From: Firmicutes bacterium UBA6418
GTDB taxonomy: Bacteria; Bacillota; Clostridia; Peptostreptococcales; Anaerovoracaceae
Reading direction: 5' to 3'
NCBI GenBank assembly: GCA_002439735.1
Contig: DJPG01000147.1
Coordinates: forward strand, 1 to 5,102
Length of the DNA stretch: 5,102 nt
A model generated the notes under the pieces. That model made no database searches. It saw nothing but the letters and a program-made list of their open reading frames with translations, and was not told the DNA's origin. Shown here piece after piece: positions 4,842 through 5,102 of the stretch. The position numbers and the translations under genes are program-made. Position 1 is the stretch's first letter. Each line of letters begins with the position of its first letter.

Positions 4842-5102
4842 TTATTTGTTTCTGCAATAGAACCGGAAGTCACAGCCAGCGCAGACCTTCGGGTCATCGG
4901 CGCAGTGCCGGAAATCCTTCTTCATGATTTTATGTACCGTATCATTGAACGACGCCAGCGTTCCTTCCACGGCAGACTTCGTATACGGATATGTGATCGT
5001 CGGTACACCGCCGTCCTCTCCGGTATAGTAGAGGTGCATCTTACTGACCTTCCGCCCGGTACGCTCCTCCACGAGATGGGCATAGATATGAAGCTGCCGT
5101 CG
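4842..5102 (-). CDS. ATP-dependent helicase-nuclease (UvrD/RecB type), C-terminal fragment
   Basis: Only the last 86 residues are present; the gene continues beyond the window end. The visible part begins RRQLHIYAHLVEERTG, which carries the Q-x-x-x-Y motif typical of RecB-family PD-(D/E)XK nucleases. It then has KMHLYYTGE and a FNDTVHKIMKKDF helix. It ends with C74-x2-C77-x5-C83, a pattern like the C-terminal cysteines of AddB and Cas4-type iron-sulphur nuclease domains; the fourth ligand would lie upstream of the nuclease core, outside the window. An extra cysteine is at 67. Many clostridial proteins with this ending carry a UvrD-like helicase at the N-terminus, so that is the likely architecture, but no helicase motif is visible here. 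It is transcribed with the following 154-residue gene. Its place next to an AbaSI-like enzyme suggests a defence or DNA-repair context. Confidence 0.8.
   Translation of the reverse strand, partial: RRQLHIYAHLVEERTGRKVSKMHLYYTGEDGGVPTITYPYTKSAVEGTLASFNDTVHKIMKKDFRHCADDPKVCAGCDFRFYCRNK

Overview
The window suggests a gut-type Firmicute of the class Clostridia, moderate in GC. The reasons are strong purine-rich ribosome binding sites ahead of most genes, a protein related to PolC (the Gram-positive replicative polymerase), and a short conserved coiled-coil protein of a kind I associate with Clostridia. All supportable genes lie on the minus strand, so the order of transcription runs from high to low coordinates. 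There is no rRNA, tRNA, CRISPR array or transposase.

Layout in transcription order: (1) 5102-4842, the C-terminal end of a helicase-nuclease of the UvrD/RecB type, with a QxxxY nuclease motif and a terminal cysteine cluster. (2) 4825-4364, a 154-residue protein I do not recognise, starting 16 bases after the helicase stop. (3) 4240-3356, a 294-residue protein matching the AbaSI/PvuRts1I family of restriction enzymes that cut modified DNA. (4) An intergenic region with a hairpin repeat (copy B) and a promoter whose 17-base spacer holds a LexA-like palindrome. (5) 3212-2325, an unrecognised protein resembling WG-repeat proteins in part. (6) 2263-990, a protein derived from the polymerase core of PolC, split by a -1 frameshift at an A6 run and lacking all three catalytic aspartates. 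(7) A second hairpin repeat (copy A). (8) 807-298, a conserved coiled-coil protein. (9) 153-1, the beginning of a small unknown gene that leaves the window.

The right half (helicase-nuclease, unknown small protein, AbaSI-type enzyme) looks like part of a phage-defence region. The middle pair (WG-like protein and inactive PolC-like protein) looks like a separate operon that may respond to DNA damage. An inactive polymerase core under a possible SOS operator is the most unusual feature. Its function is unknown, and no link between it and the defence genes is shown beyond adjacency.

Limits: family assignments come from remembered family motifs, not from a search. The PolC-like frame break, and a weaker possible one at the end of the 154-residue gene, could each be repaired by one extra A in an A run, so sequencing error is a live alternative to real gene decay.
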